In this document: positions 25,675 through 35,137 of the stretch, in pieces | Layout: every line of letters starts with the position of its first letter | How positions within the stretch are numbered: position 1 is the stretch's first letter | Assembly: GCA_022819945.1 (NCBI GenBank) | Contig: JAJEGI010000137.1 | Span: forward strand, 59,389 to 123,388 | Direction: 5' to 3' | Length of the DNA: 64,000 nt | Source of the DNA: Candidatus Poribacteria bacterium | GTDB lineage: Bacteria; Poribacteria; WGA-4E; WGA-3G | Program-made: the position numbers and the translations under genes | The notes under the pieces: model-generated | What the model was told of the DNA's origin: nothing | Databases searched by the model: none | The model's input: the letters and a program-made list of their open reading frames with translations, nothing else

Positions 25675-26460
25675 TTACGAGTGTTCAGTAAAGTACCAGG
25701 AGACGGGATCCGTGGGATTTTCCTCCGCGGCTTTCTTCCACTGCTTTATCACACGTTTTACTGTCTGATCGACGGCAGAACGAGAGAGATCCATTGCTTT
25801 CGCAATTTCCGATAGAAGTTGTCCATCCAAGTACCGTTCCATAATTTTTCTGTCCTTCTCTTCCGGTAAGCAGTTTACTAACGCATCTAAGTGAAGCGCG
25901 ATGGGTTTCAACCATTTAATGAGTCGCTCCCATCTTTTCTGAACCGCTCCAGATGTCGAGCCTATCGTATTCGCTATCTCTCTGGGTTTTAGTCCATCAA
26001 GCATAAGTTCTACGATTTCTCTATCCTTATCTTGGAGGAGTTGGACGAGTTGCCTCACCAGATACTGATTCGCTTTGGCTTGTTCGGTATCGGTTCCAAC
26101 GAGAAACGATGCGAATGGTCCTTGTCTTTCACTGACAGAGAGACTGTCAAGTGATTCGACTGATAAGTATTTCGCACGTCTATCCGAGTTTCTAATCTCG
26201 TCAATCGTTAAGTTTCTCGCGGTAGTTAGCAACCATCCCAATAGTTTTTCCGGTTCTCGGATTTCCTTCCTCTTGTTGAAGGCTCTGGTGAAGGTTTTGC
26301 TCGTAATATCATCAGCATCTACAGCGGGATCAGGATGATTCCGCATCATTCCGTCAACATGAGCGTAGACAACTGGGTAGTACTTTTTGAAAAGCAGTGA
26401 AAATGCATCTATGTCGCCAGTGTCTAAGAATTGCCGATTTAAACTAACATCGTTCACCAT
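25675..26460 (-). CDS. ECF-type sigma-70 family factor with two sigma-4-like helix-turn-helices
   Basis: 261 residues. Region 2 is visible as DADDITSKTFTRAFNKR and LLGWLLTTARNLTIDEIRNSDRR. Two helix-turn-helix segments follow, ELMLDGLKPREIANTIGSTS (near 155-185) and YLDGQLLSEIAKAMDLSRSA (near 210-240). A normal ECF factor has one such segment at about 190 residues; the second copy is an extension. It directs RNA polymerase to a small set of promoters. The two genes downstream on the same strand (222- and 178-residue) form a likely regulon or partner set; no classical anti-sigma factor is present. The ribosome site is weak. Confidence 0.8.
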   Translation of the reverse strand: MVNDVSLNRQFLDTGDIDAFSLLFKKYYPVVYAHVDGMMRNHPDPAVDADDITSKTFTRAFNKRKEIREPEKLLGWLLTTARNLTIDEIRNSDRRAKYLSVESLDSLSVSERQGPFASFLVGTDTEQAKANQYLVRQLVQLLQDKDREIVELMLDGLKPREIANTIGSTSGAVQKRWERLIKWLKPIALHLDALVNCLPEEKDRKIMERYLDGQLLSEIAKAMDLSRSAVDQTVKRVIKQWKKAAEENPTDPVSWYFTEHS

Positions 26461-27419
26461 ATCAATTGCTTACCGATTCATTTGGTGGCAATTTTATGAT
26501 TGCCTTCATATATAGATGACGCGAATTTGGAGTAAATTCCGACACGAAATGGATTTTTTTAATAATGTGAGTTGATTTAACGCTCAAGCGCGGATACCTC
26601 GAAAGAGTTAAGACAATCTGCGTTGGTATTTTAAGCAAATTTCGTGCCAATTGTTATGGTAAGGCATATTTTTGGGTAAGATAAAAATAAATTATATGGA
26701 ATTATATGGGGGTTTCTGGTTGGTCTAAAATATAGGCACCTACTGGGTTTATTGAGGGAATTTATAATGTTTTTTAAAAAACATACAACTGAAAACAGTA
26801 TTTGCTGTTTTTTTCTATAGATATTCAACAATTGTAGGATATGCTACATAAACTGTTTAATTTACCGACTTTATTATCAGAATTTGACGGTAATAGAATC
26901 ATAAAGCGTAAGGTCCAGAAGCAGGACTTGTTGTGTGCAGAAGATATTAGAAATCCGAAAATTTTCGGGCTGATGTATCCAAAACACAGACATATACGCT
27001 GAGGAATGGCATCTATCATTGCCTTCACAGGTGTGCAAAAATTGCATGGTAGCACGTAAAAATTGCAAAATTATGTTGAATCTTTCATAACTTGCTCTAT
27101 TGGTAGTTTTGCCCAGAACCTACCGGGAACAAGCCGAAAAAACCGGACACGCGATAGTTACGTCCGTTCTGTAGAGAGATTTAGAAAATCTACACGCTGG
27201 GCTCGCGTTATAATTTCAGGTTTCCACAGGTCTACATATTTACTGTAGAGTTACGGTGAAGTTATAGTTCAATTTTGAATAATAATTATTGCATCGTGGA
27301 CTAGCAGGGATTAGCAGGCATCGGGAAAGATAAGGCGGATGTAAACTTTTCTTATCGGTCTTTCGTATAATGTGTTATAATGGTCAAGACTGACAGATCA
27401 ATCTAAAGGAGAAAGGGAG
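26461..27419. other. 960-base stretch without a supported gene
   Basis: AT-rich, with only short unconvincing reading frames. It contains a 14-base perfect palindrome CCGAAAATTTTCGG at 26955-26968 and AAAAATTGCA twice, 21 bases apart (27037 and 27058). Close to 27420 there are two TATAAT-like boxes (about 27367 and 27376) that may serve the downstream lipoprotein. No RNA gene was recognised. Confidence 0.5.
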
Positions 27420-28019
27420 ATGAAGTTGCAATTTACGTTCTTACTGTTGCTGCTTTTGGCAGTAGTGGTATTTGCCGGGTGTTATACGCAACTCGGTTAC
27501 CACGCGTCTTCAGATTTTGGTCGGGTACACTATAAACATCATGAAAGTTTAAGAAAAGAACGAACAGAGACGGAGCACGCCTCCGAAGCAGCGTCGGAAG
27601 AATCCGAATTAGAGCATGATGATGACGAGGATTCGGATGGCTATTATGGACGACGCAAGCGTAGTTATCGGACGACGTACACTTCCCCTTATCGGTACGA
27701 TGCTTATGGGGTGCCTTACGGACCCCATCCGTATTATTATGCATACCCACCAGTTTGGTATTATCCATATCGTCCTTTTTATAGTAGATATTATTATGGC
27801 TACCGTGCGCCGTATTACCGTTACTATAGCGGTTATTATCCCTATAGAAACGTCTATCGGCGGTATCACAGTGGAAGTCGATATGTACCACTTTCACGGC
27901 GGACTTACAAAAAAGGCAGTTTACGGCTTGAAAATCGGCGTTCGCGGAGTTCACGTAGCCTGACTTCGCCGAGCTCGAGATCGAAGCGTCAGCAAATAAG
28001 GAATCGGAACGAAAAATAG
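27420..28019 (+). CDS. Tyr-rich surface lipoprotein, unknown function
   Basis: 199 residues. Signal peptide with lipobox VFAGC gives a lipoprotein with the Cys near residue 21. Then comes an acidic stretch (about 45-70), a central part very rich in Tyr, Pro and Arg (for example YPPVWYYPYRPFYSRYYYGY) and a basic Ser/Arg tail (SRSSRSLTSPSSRSKRQQ). Low complexity and aromatic-rich, it probably lies in the outer membrane or cell surface. The ATG follows AAAGGAGAAAGGGAG. It precedes an outer-membrane barrel gene by 84 bases and may work with it. No family recognised. Confidence 0.7.
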   Translation: MKLQFTFLLLLLLAVVVFAGCYTQLGYHASSDFGRVHYKHHESLRKERTETEHASEAASEESELEHDDDEDSDGYYGRRKRSYRTTYTSPYRYDAYGVPYGPHPYYYAYPPVWYYPYRPFYSRYYYGYRAPYYRYYSGYYPYRNVYRRYHSGSRYVPLSRRTYKKGSLRLENRRSRSSRSLTSPSSRSKRQQIRNRNEK

Positions 28020-28103
28020 CGAAGTGGCGGGTACAGAGAACACTTCAATATCTCGCCAAAAAAAATCACGTAGTTTGGAACGAAGCATGGAGGAATTGGA
28101 ACG

Positions 28104-29384
28104 ATGAAGCCAGCAGTATATGCAACACTTATCTGTTTATTCGCCGCAGTGTTCTTTGTGTTTGTCGGTACAGCACAAGTAGAAGAGATGGCGATCGGGA
28201 AAACGTTTGGTGTCGGAGCACGAACAATGGGGATGGGGGGGGCTTCACTTGCCCTCTCGGATGATTTCACTGCACTCTATTGGAATCCGGCGGGGATGGC
28301 ACAGATCCAAAAATTCGAGATGTTCAGCAGCCTGTCGCACAACGTAGCGATTGCTGATACCTATTTTACGGGTGATGCAGTGAAAACAACAACGAGTCGC
28401 TCACAGATGCGTCTGAATTCCATCGGGTTTGTTTATCCATTGGAGACAAGACAGGGTGGCTTGGCGGTTGGCTTCGGTTATAACCGTCCACAAAATTTCG
28501 ATTACCAAACCGCAATTCAAGGCATTGATCCGGGTTCTGGTACCGATTTCAGCGGATTTTCTGTTGATGAAATTAATATAAACAGCGGCGGCATCGGAAT
28601 TTGGAGTTTTGGTGCAAGTGTGTACGTTACAAAACAGGTTTTGCTGGGTGGTTCGTTGGATTTTTGGCACGGTAATAGTCTAAATGAATTGGATACGGAA
28701 GCCACCGACACCCTAAATGTGGATAATGAGTGGTCGCGTTTTAGATACGACGACGAGATTGACCGAGAGTATTCAGGTGTAGGCGGTAGAGTAGGGCTAC
28801 TTGCGCATTTGACAGATACTATCAATCTTGGAGTGACGCTGGTCGCGCCTGTTGAATTAACCGTCGACGAACGCTGGTATCAGGCAACGATGGATGTATA
28901 TGATGATGGAGAGACAGCGGCGGATGCCGCAAGGGGTAAGCAAGCATTTGACATCGAACGTCCATTTGAAGTTGGCGCAGGCGTTGCTGTGAAGTTGTTA
29001 AATAAGCGGTTGATTTTAGCAAGTGATGTCCAACTTACAGACTGGACACAGACGCGCTATGATCCCGCACCAGCAGACGACATTCCGAAGAATAATTTTG
29101 AAGAGTACTATGCCACAACCCTTCAGGTGAGACTCGGCGCGGAATATCAGATACCCATCATTGCAACACATATCCGCTTCGGTTATCTTCGCGATCCTAT
29201 CCCGTTCAGATATACCGAGGTAGACACGCATGATTTCTTGACAGCAGGAGTCGGTAAAATTTTTGAAGATTCTTTGAAACTTGATGTTACGTATGTACTC
29301 GGTGGTTGGGCACAAGAACACAACGATGTCAAGACAGAAAACTTGACGCATCGGGTGTTTATGTCGGCTGCGTATCGGTTTTAG
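28104..29384 (+). CDS. Outer-membrane beta-barrel protein (PorV/FadL-like)
   Basis: 426 residues: signal peptide (1-24), then the conserved opening GVGARTMGMGGASLALSDDFTALYWNPAGMA found in PorV/UPF0164 and FadL-type barrels, and alternating amphipathic beta strands to a terminal Phe (VFMSAAYRF), the typical barrel signal. Members form channels for hydrophobic substrates or dock secreted proteins in the outer membrane. The ATG follows a GGAGG-rich site. The preceding Tyr-rich lipoprotein is probably cotranscribed. Assignment to a definite member of the family is not possible from the sequence alone. Confidence 0.8.
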   Translation: MKPAVYATLICLFAAVFFVFVGTAQVEEMAIGKTFGVGARTMGMGGASLALSDDFTALYWNPAGMAQIQKFEMFSSLSHNVAIADTYFTGDAVKTTTSRSQMRLNSIGFVYPLETRQGGLAVGFGYNRPQNFDYQTAIQGIDPGSGTDFSGFSVDEININSGGIGIWSFGASVYVTKQVLLGGSLDFWHGNSLNELDTEATDTLNVDNEWSRFRYDDEIDREYSGVGGRVGLLAHLTDTINLGVTLVAPVELTVDERWYQATMDVYDDGETAADAARGKQAFDIERPFEVGAGVAVKLLNKRLILASDVQLTDWTQTRYDPAPADDIPKNNFEEYYATTLQVRLGAEYQIPIIATHIRFGYLRDPIPFRYTEVDTHDFLTAGVGKIFEDSLKLDVTYVLGGWAQEHNDVKTENLTHRVFMSAAYRF

Positions 29385-29591
29385 TTGTCAGCTGTTGGTA
29401 GGTCATATAACCGTTGCGCAGTTTTTAACCGCTACAACTGCCAACGACTTCCGATAACAGATATAGTAAAATCCGAAAATAAGTGAACACTCGGAAGAAG
29501 ATAACCCCCTACCCCTTATCAGGCGGAATGAGAGCGGAACCGCTTCGATTTGATGCGTTTCAATAATTATGGGCTTTACTGTAAAATAAGA

Positions 29592-29618
29592 ACGGGCGGA
29601 GTGAACAACTCCGCCCGT
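29592..29618. terminator. Terminator hairpin between barrel gene and rplQ
   Basis: Arms ACGGGCGGAGT and ACTCCGCCCGT form an 11-base perfect stem with loop GAACA. TGTGTTTTATTT follows on the plus strand and CTTATTTTAC on the minus strand, so it can end both the barrel gene and the ribosomal cluster. Confidence 0.75.
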
Positions 29619-29647
29619 GTGTTTTATTTACCGGCTAATGAACACTA

Positions 29648-30052
29648 TCAAACAAGTTGGATGTAGCCCATCTGTGTACCGTCGCCTTTTCGGAGTTCGC
29701 CTCTAATGATACGGGTGTATCCACCGTTCCGATCTTGATAGCGCGGTCCGATGTCATCAAAGAGTTTGCGTAGGACAGCCTGCTTGTCAACTCTGCTTGC
29801 TTCTTCGCCTCTTCGGGGTTTGTAATGTAAGTCGGCTCCATAGAGCATTTTCGCGGCTTGTCGGCGGGCATTGAGATCTCCGCGTTTGGCGAGCGTAATC
29901 AACTTTTCAGTCACTCGGCGGAGTTCTTTACATTTAGGCAGCGTTGTCCGAATTTGTTCGTGTTCAAATAGCGCGGTGGCTTGGTTGCGAAAGAGTGCCT
30001 TTCGATGGCTTGAAGTTCGTCCCAATTTCCTGCCGCGTTTCCTATGACGCAT
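29648..30052 (-). CDS. rplQ: Ribosomal protein L17
   Basis: 134 residues. MRHRKRGRKLGRTSSHRKALFRNQATAL and ITLAKRGDLNARRQ are diagnostic of bacterial L17, a large-subunit protein. Last gene of the 31-gene ribosomal cluster. ATG follows GGAGGAAGACG. It lies 33 bases after rpoA and is followed by a terminator hairpin. Confidence 0.97.
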   Translation of the reverse strand: MRHRKRGRKLGRTSSHRKALFRNQATALFEHEQIRTTLPKCKELRRVTEKLITLAKRGDLNARRQAAKMLYGADLHYKPRRGEEASRVDKQAVLRKLFDDIGPRYQDRNGGYTRIIRGELRKGDGTQMGYIQLV

Positions 30053-30085
30053 CGTCTTCCTCCATGTGTGCGTTGTCGTGAAGAA

Positions 30086-31105
30086 TTATATGGGCGGTTG
30101 CAGGGGTGCACCTACCGCGTTTTCCTCATCAATGTCCGCGTCGCTGACATCGTCCGGGTCCATTCCGAGATGAAGTCCCATGTTGGCGAGTTGTTCTTTA
30201 ATTTCGTTTAGCGAAGTCCGTCCGAAATTCTTATATTCCAACATATCCTTCTCTTCTTTTGCGACGAGTTCTCGTATAGTTTTAATGTTTGCGGTTTCAA
30301 GGCAATTGCTGGCTCGGACTGAGAGTTCGAGTTCGGAGACCGGTTTCGCGAGATAGCGGTTTCTCCGAAGTTTTGCCTCATCGATCTCAGGTTCCGGTTC
30401 AACGTAACTTTCATCGAATTCCGTGAACAGTTTGATCTGTTGGAGCAAGATATCCGCCGCACGTGTAACGGCATCCTTTGCTGTGATAGTTGCATCTGTC
30501 CAGACTTCGAGATTAAGTTTATCAAAATTAGTCATATCACCGACGCGGGTTTCCTCTACCCAGAAGTTAACTTTCTTAACGGGGGAGAATTTTGCATCGA
30601 CTGGAATTAAACCGATCTCGTGTCCTTGCGGTCTGTGCTCTTCGGCGAGCGAGTAGCCTCTTCCTGTTTGCGCGTGGATCTCTATATCTAACCCTTCGCA
30701 TTCGTCAAGCGTTGCGATATGTTGATCAGGATTTATAATCTCAACGAGTGCATTCGGTTGAATGTCAGCGGCAGTAACTTGGCTCGACCCTTCGGCTTTC
30801 AATGTAAGCCGGATCGGATCATCTGTTGAGATGTTGAGCCGGATCTCTTTAAGATTGAGAATGATCTGGACCACGTCTTCAAGTACACCGGGAATCGTCG
30901 CATATTCGTGTTTTACCTGTTCAATTTGAACTGCCGTAATCGCTGCGCCTTTAATTGAGGAGAGGAGGACCCGGCGTAGTGAATTACCGAGGGTTGTTCC
31001 AAATCCGCGCTCGAAAGGTTCAGCGGTATATTTTGCATAATCGGGCCGTAAGGATTCTGTATCAGTTTTCAACCGATCAGGCATTTCTAGCTCGGACCTT
31101 ATCAT
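30086..31105 (-). CDS. rpoA: RNA polymerase alpha subunit
   Basis: 339 residues. The N-terminal dimerisation domain is plain (EPFERGFGTTLGNSLRRVLLSS, PGVLEDVVQIILNLKEIRL) and the C-terminal DNA- and activator-contacting domain ends ELVAKEEKDMLEYKNFGRTSLNEIKEQLANMGLHLG. It assembles core RNA polymerase. ATG follows AGGAGGAATCG. Gene order rpsD-rpoA-rplQ is the normal alpha operon. Confidence 0.98.
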   Translation of the reverse strand: MIRSELEMPDRLKTDTESLRPDYAKYTAEPFERGFGTTLGNSLRRVLLSSIKGAAITAVQIEQVKHEYATIPGVLEDVVQIILNLKEIRLNISTDDPIRLTLKAEGSSQVTAADIQPNALVEIINPDQHIATLDECEGLDIEIHAQTGRGYSLAEEHRPQGHEIGLIPVDAKFSPVKKVNFWVEETRVGDMTNFDKLNLEVWTDATITAKDAVTRAADILLQQIKLFTEFDESYVEPEPEIDEAKLRRNRYLAKPVSELELSVRASNCLETANIKTIRELVAKEEKDMLEYKNFGRTSLNEIKEQLANMGLHLGMDPDDVSDADIDEENAVGAPLQPPI

Positions 31106-31323
31106 CGATTCCTCCTATAAGATTAAACTAAATGTTAAAATACACACGAACTGAGTGGCACTATGCTGTTGAGTTGCGCATCCGCCTCTCAATTCTGTGT
31201 TAATATGATATTTTGGACATCCTGATTTCCGTTTCGGAAATGGGTTCCACGAGGCCCTTAATGTAGGTGTGTTATTATCGCATCGCCTGCATGTTATCAG
31301 ACACTCGGGATATGAAGATGTAC

Positions 31324-31956
31324 CTATCGGGAGTAAAGTTCAATGATGAGTTGCGTTTCAAGGTCCACAGCGATCTGCTCTACCACAGGTGCCCCTTGAA
31401 TGCGTCCTTCCATTTTGTCTGTATCGATTTCCAGCCATTCAGGTGCCCCACGTTGCTGTGAGTAGTCTAATGCCTCCTGAATAGTGGCAAGGTTCCGGCT
31501 CCGTTCACGCGGTGTGATGACATCACCGATTTGCACGATATAAGATGGAATGTTAACCCGCTTGCCGTTGACGGTGAAGTGATTGTGCTTCACAAGCTGC
31601 CGCGCCTGGTTTCGAGAAGTCGCGAAACCGAGCCGGTAAACGACGTTGTCTAAGCGGCGTTCAAGGAAACTAATTAAATTCTCACCCGCGATACCTGTTT
31701 GTCGTGCAGCTTTGAAATAGTAGTTCCGAAATTGTTTCTCAAAAATACCGTAGGTGCGTTTAACTTTCTGTTTGGCCCGCAACTGCCGCCGGAAGTTATC
31801 GCGCCCTCGGCGAGGGGGGGTCTGTCCATGTTCCCCGGGGGGATAACTCCGGCGTTCAAAGGAACATTTAGGACCGTTGCAACGCCGCCCCTTCAAAAAG
31901 AGTTTTTCGCCTTCCCGTCGGCATAATTTACAGACGGAGTCTAAATATCTGCTCAT
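31324..31956 (-). CDS. rpsD: Ribosomal protein S4
   Basis: 210 residues. S4/Hsp domain with RLDNVVYRLGFATSRNQARQLVKHNHF. The N-terminus holds four Cys (CKLC and CNGPKC), so this is the zinc-binding form of S4. Small-subunit assembly protein and translational regulator of the alpha operon in model bacteria. It ends 218 bases before rpoA; that gap has a 7-base stem hairpin at 31225-31241 and no gene. Confidence 0.97.
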   Translation of the reverse strand: MSRYLDSVCKLCRREGEKLFLKGRRCNGPKCSFERRSYPPGEHGQTPPRRGRDNFRRQLRAKQKVKRTYGIFEKQFRNYYFKAARQTGIAGENLISFLERRLDNVVYRLGFATSRNQARQLVKHNHFTVNGKRVNIPSYIVQIGDVITPRERSRNLATIQEALDYSQQRGAPEWLEIDTDKMEGRIQGAPVVEQIAVDLETQLIIELYSR

Positions 31957-31974
31957 TCGTTTTCCTCAAATTCC

Positions 31975-32346
31975 TTAAACCCGTCGTCTCTTCGGCGGAC
32001 GACATCCATTGTGTGGGATAGGAGTCACGTCTTTCATCAAACTAATTTCCAGCCCGGCTGCAGCGAGTGCCCGTATAGAAGACTCCCTGCCAGATCCGGG
32101 GCCCTTGACTCTAACCTCTACCCGTTTCACACCGTGATCCATTGCTCTACGAGCGCATGCTTCCGCAGTCTGCTGTGCAGCAAATGGCGTTGACTTCCGT
32201 GAACCCGTGAAAGTCATTCCAGCGTTAGCCCAAGCAACGGTGTTTCCATTTAAATCTGTAATCGTAATAATTGTATTATTGAAGGTAGCCTGGATATGCG
32301 CTATTCCCTCAGGGACGTTCTTGCGTTCTCTTCTTCTTCCACGCAA
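31975..32346 (-). CDS. rpsK: Ribosomal protein S11
   Basis: 123 residues starting [14 protein letters not shown] from a TTG codon with GGAG 8 bases upstream. Family blocks are [22 protein letters not shown] and [13 protein letters not shown], ending CRPPKRRRV. Small-subunit platform protein. It ends 18 bases before rpsD starts. Confidence 0.97.
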   Translation of the reverse strand: MRGRRRERKNVPEGIAHIQATFNNTIITITDLNGNTVAWANAGMTFTGSRKSTPFAAQQTAEACARRAMDHGVKRVEVRVKGPGSGRESSIRALAAAGLEISLMKDVTPIPHNGCRPPKRRRV

Positions 32347-32364
32347 AACGATTCTCCTTTCTTA

Positions 32365-32450
32365 TCAGTCGTTTTCAGTCGTCAGTCGTCACTTACAAAA
32401 GGGTTGGGATTATCCCGAAGTCTCTTTCTGATAACTGATAACCGACAACT
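32365..32450. repeat. Inverted heptamer array between rpsM and rpsK
   Basis: Left part has TCAGTCG TCAGTCG TCA (32375-32391) and right part CTGATAA CTGATAA CCGACAA (32428-32448), the reverse-complement pattern with a 7-base step. Between them lies a short dyad GGGATTATCCC. The element fills most of the rpsM-rpsK gap and could form a hairpin in the transcript. Confidence 0.65.
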
Positions 32451-32464
32451 AATGGCTCTTAACA

Positions 32465-32857
32465 CTAACCACTCTTACGTGCTGCCTCTTTGGCTTTTCT
32501 ACCGACAGAGATGGTTCTTGCTTTTCCCTTACGGGTACGAGCGTTCGTATTCGTGCGCTGACCACGGACAGGCAACTGCCGACGGTGGCGTAGACCACGG
32601 TAACTGTTGATATCCATTAGCCGTTTAATGTTCTGATCGACTTCGCGTCGCAAATCCCCTTCAATCTTGTAGTTTTGAATCTGGTCTCGGAGTTGGCTAA
32701 TCTCGTTTTCAGCGAGACTGTCAACTTTTTTGCCTGGATCAATGTTAAGATCGGTGACAATTTGCGATGCAGTGTAACGACCGATACCGTAAATTGCTGT
32801 CAGTGCAATGTCTATCCGTTTGTTGCGGGGTAAATCAACCCCTGCAATTCTTGCCAT
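32465..32857 (-). CDS. rpsM: Ribosomal protein S13
   Basis: 130 residues. [26 protein letters not shown] and [26 protein letters not shown] are the S13 signature. It contacts the head of the small subunit. ATG follows GGAGAAACCC. It is separated from rpmJ by about 107 bases. Confidence 0.98.
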   Translation of the reverse strand: MARIAGVDLPRNKRIDIALTAIYGIGRYTASQIVTDLNIDPGKKVDSLAENEISQLRDQIQNYKIEGDLRREVDQNIKRLMDINSYRGLRHRRQLPVRGQRTNTNARTRKGKARTISVGRKAKEAARKSG

Positions 32858-32964
32858 GGGTTTCTCCTTTTCGCGCGTTCCGCTGAATTTCGAGATTCAC
32901 TGGCGATTGTCAATTTCCAATCAATCCCTTCGCATCGGAAAGTCAACGGGGAGGCAGGAACGCA

Positions 32965-33081
32965 TTAGCCCTGTCGCTGTTTGTGCTTCGGATTTGAAGG
33001 ACAAATAACTCGGACAACGCCTTTTCGCTTAATAATTTTACACTGGTTACACATCTTTTTAACAGAAGGTCTAACTTTCAT
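32965..33081 (-). CDS. rpmJ: Ribosomal protein L36
   Basis: 38 residues, [20 protein letters not shown] then [18 protein letters not shown]. Cys-Cys-Cys-His zinc ribbon (CNQC, C and H) is complete, so this is the zinc type. It is too short to stand out by length but matches L36 over its full length. No infA gene follows upstream; the gap to secY is 139 bases. Confidence 0.96.
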   Translation of the reverse strand: MKVRPSVKKMCNQCKIIKRKGVVRVICPSNPKHKQRQG

Positions 33082-33220
33082 ATTTTTACCCTATTGAGTT
33101 TGTGTTCCGATTTTTCATTCGTCAAAATCGGATTTGGTGTTAAGGGTATGCCTACTTGCGACAACGGCACCAAGCAGACCAGAGAGGCCCATAAATAAAA
33201 TATCTTTCAGGTGAAAGCAC

Positions 33221-34555
33221 CTAACGCCGTCTGCCCTTGAGTTTGCGATCTTTTAGGAATCCTTCGTAATGACGGACGGTCAAATAAGATTCGATTTGGG
33301 ACATCGTATCAAGTACGACACCTACAACAATCAAGATAGAGGCACCATCCACCATGGTTGCGCCGATATTGAGACGTTCTGTGATAATAATCGGAATCAC
33401 AGCGATAGCCGCAAGGAAAATTGCGCCCGGCAGTGTGATCCGCGTGAGCGTTGTATTGATGTAATCCGCTGTCTGTTTTCCAGCACGGATGCCGGGGATA
33501 AAACCGCCATATTTCTGCAAGTCCTCAGCCATTTGGACAGGGTTGATTTGCACGGCTGTGTAAAAATACGTGAAGCCGATGATTAACAACGCATAAAGGG
33601 TCAGCCACAACGGTGTCCCTGTATCAACCAACGCTTGCGCGCCTGTTACCCATCCCCAGTCTCGTGGAAGGAAACTAAGTGCTGTCGTTGGGAACTGAAT
33701 AAGTGTAATCGCGAAGATGATTGGAATCATGCCTGCCGCGTTCACTCGGAGCGGTAGATGCGTTGATTGACCGCCAATGACTCTACGTCCGCGAATCTGT
33801 CTACCGTATTGTACCGGAATCTTACGGACAGAGAGTGTAATGAAAACGGTTCCCGCAACGGCTACAATAATGAGTCCGACCAGCAGCGCGAGTTGTAAAA
33901 CTCCGAATTCCGGTCTTGTGAATAAATTGTTAAAAACAGTAGTGACACCGCCCGGTAAGCCTGCGATAATACCGACAGTAATAATTAACGAGATGCCTTG
34001 ACCAATACCACGCTCCGTGATTTGTTCACCAAGCCACATAACGAAGGAAGTCCCCGCTGTGAGTGTCAAGACGACAAGAAAATGCCACCATAAGTTCGGA
34101 TCTCTAACAATCTCACCTGCTTGACCCGTAATGTTTTCTGGATTCCGCAGGACGATACTGATTGTTATACCTTGGATGATACTCAGTAGAACGGTTCCGT
34201 ATCGTGTGTACTGCGTCATTTTCTTTCTGCCATCAGGTTCTCTGGAGAGTTTCTCCAAAGAAGGCACGATGACACCAAGCAGCTGCATAATGATTGAGGC
34301 ACTAATATACGGTTGTATACCGAGTGCGAAAATCGTCATTTGACTAAATGCGCCCCCGGAAAACAGATCGATGAACCCAACGACATTGCCAGCACGGTCC
34401 ATGAGTTGTTGAAAAAACGCCTCAAGTGCCACGTCGTCAACACCTGGCAGTGTGATGTGCGCACCAAGGCGGTAAACAATCAAGAGCAACCCTGTAAAAA
34501 TCAGTCGTTTCCGCAGTTCAGGGATTTTAAAAGCGTTTTGAAATGCCTTAATCAC
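33221..34555 (-). CDS. secY: Protein translocase subunit SecY
   Basis: 444 residues, ten membrane helices with QPYISASIIMQLL, GIQPYISAS and the C-terminal GFLKDRKLKGRR. It is the channel of the Sec translocon. Starts with GTG after GGAGGAAATAAA. It lies between rplO and rpmJ; adk and map, common after secY, are not here. Confidence 0.97.
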   Translation of the reverse strand: MIKAFQNAFKIPELRKRLIFTGLLLIVYRLGAHITLPGVDDVALEAFFQQLMDRAGNVVGFIDLFSGGAFSQMTIFALGIQPYISASIIMQLLGVIVPSLEKLSREPDGRKKMTQYTRYGTVLLSIIQGITISIVLRNPENITGQAGEIVRDPNLWWHFLVVLTLTAGTSFVMWLGEQITERGIGQGISLIITVGIIAGLPGGVTTVFNNLFTRPEFGVLQLALLVGLIIVAVAGTVFITLSVRKIPVQYGRQIRGRRVIGGQSTHLPLRVNAAGMIPIIFAITLIQFPTTALSFLPRDWGWVTGAQALVDTGTPLWLTLYALLIIGFTYFYTAVQINPVQMAEDLQKYGGFIPGIRAGKQTADYINTTLTRITLPGAIFLAAIAVIPIIITERLNIGATMVDGASILIVVGVVLDTMSQIESYLTVRHYEGFLKDRKLKGRRR

Positions 34556-34585
34556 TTATTTTATTTCCTCCTCGCCTACAAACTC

Positions 34586-35062
34586 TCAAGCAGCGTTATC
34601 AGCATTAGCGTGTAGTCCGAGGACCTCGGCTGTGCCGCCTTTAGATTCAATTTTTTCGATCGCTGATTTTGAGAAGCGGTGCGCTTGGACTTTCAACTGT
34701 TTTTCGAGTTCACCGTCGCCGAGTATCTTTATCAGGGCATTTTTGCGTTTAATTAAACCTACTTCGCGCAGGGATTCAGGACTGACAACCGCTGCATCGT
34801 CAAAGAGATTGAGGGTTTCAACGTTGATAATATCATACACAAACCGTTTGTGTGCAGTGCGCCGGGGGCCCCGCTTCGGTAAGCGGCGCACGAGCGGCAT
34901 CTGTCCACCTTCAAACCATGCCGGTATCGAACCGCCGGATCGAGATTTTTGCCCCTTGTGACCCCGACCGCAGGTTTTACCCCAACCTGAGGCATTTCCT
35001 CTACCTACTCGTTTTCTGGCACGTTTCGCGCCAGGTGCGGGTTTAAGTTCATTCAATTTCAT
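34586..35062 (-). CDS. rplO: Ribosomal protein L15
   Basis: 158 residues. MKLNELKPAPGAKRARKRVGRGNASGWGKTCGRGHKGQ is the family N-terminus (shown here in parts: RVGRGNASGWGKTCGRGHKG), with FEGGQMPLVRRLPKRG. Large-subunit protein. It follows rpsE directly because rpmD (L30) is missing in between (75-base gap). Confidence 0.97.
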   Translation of the reverse strand: MKLNELKPAPGAKRARKRVGRGNASGWGKTCGRGHKGQKSRSGGSIPAWFEGGQMPLVRRLPKRGPRRTAHKRFVYDIINVETLNLFDDAAVVSPESLREVGLIKRKNALIKILGDGELEKQLKVQAHRFSKSAIEKIESKGGTAEVLGLHANADNAA

Positions 35063-35137
35063 CAGGGTTAACTCCGTTCCTTAACCATTTATAGCAAAGC
35101 GTTGATGTCCGCCGACAACCATTCTGAAGTGCGTCAG

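Noticed and set aside
26462..26512. Short leader peptide before the sigma factor (MKAIIKLPPNESVSN)
   Set aside because: No ribosome site and no hairpin behind it; only the overlap with the sigma start is suggestive.
27034..27067. Two copies of AAAAATTGCA as start of a CRISPR array
   Set aside because: Repeats are only 10 bases and occur twice, and no cas gene is present.
27433..27954. Long minus-strand open frame under the Tyr-rich lipoprotein
   Set aside because: It is antisense to a gene with a clear signal peptide and ribosome site, and its composition just mirrors the Tyr codons.
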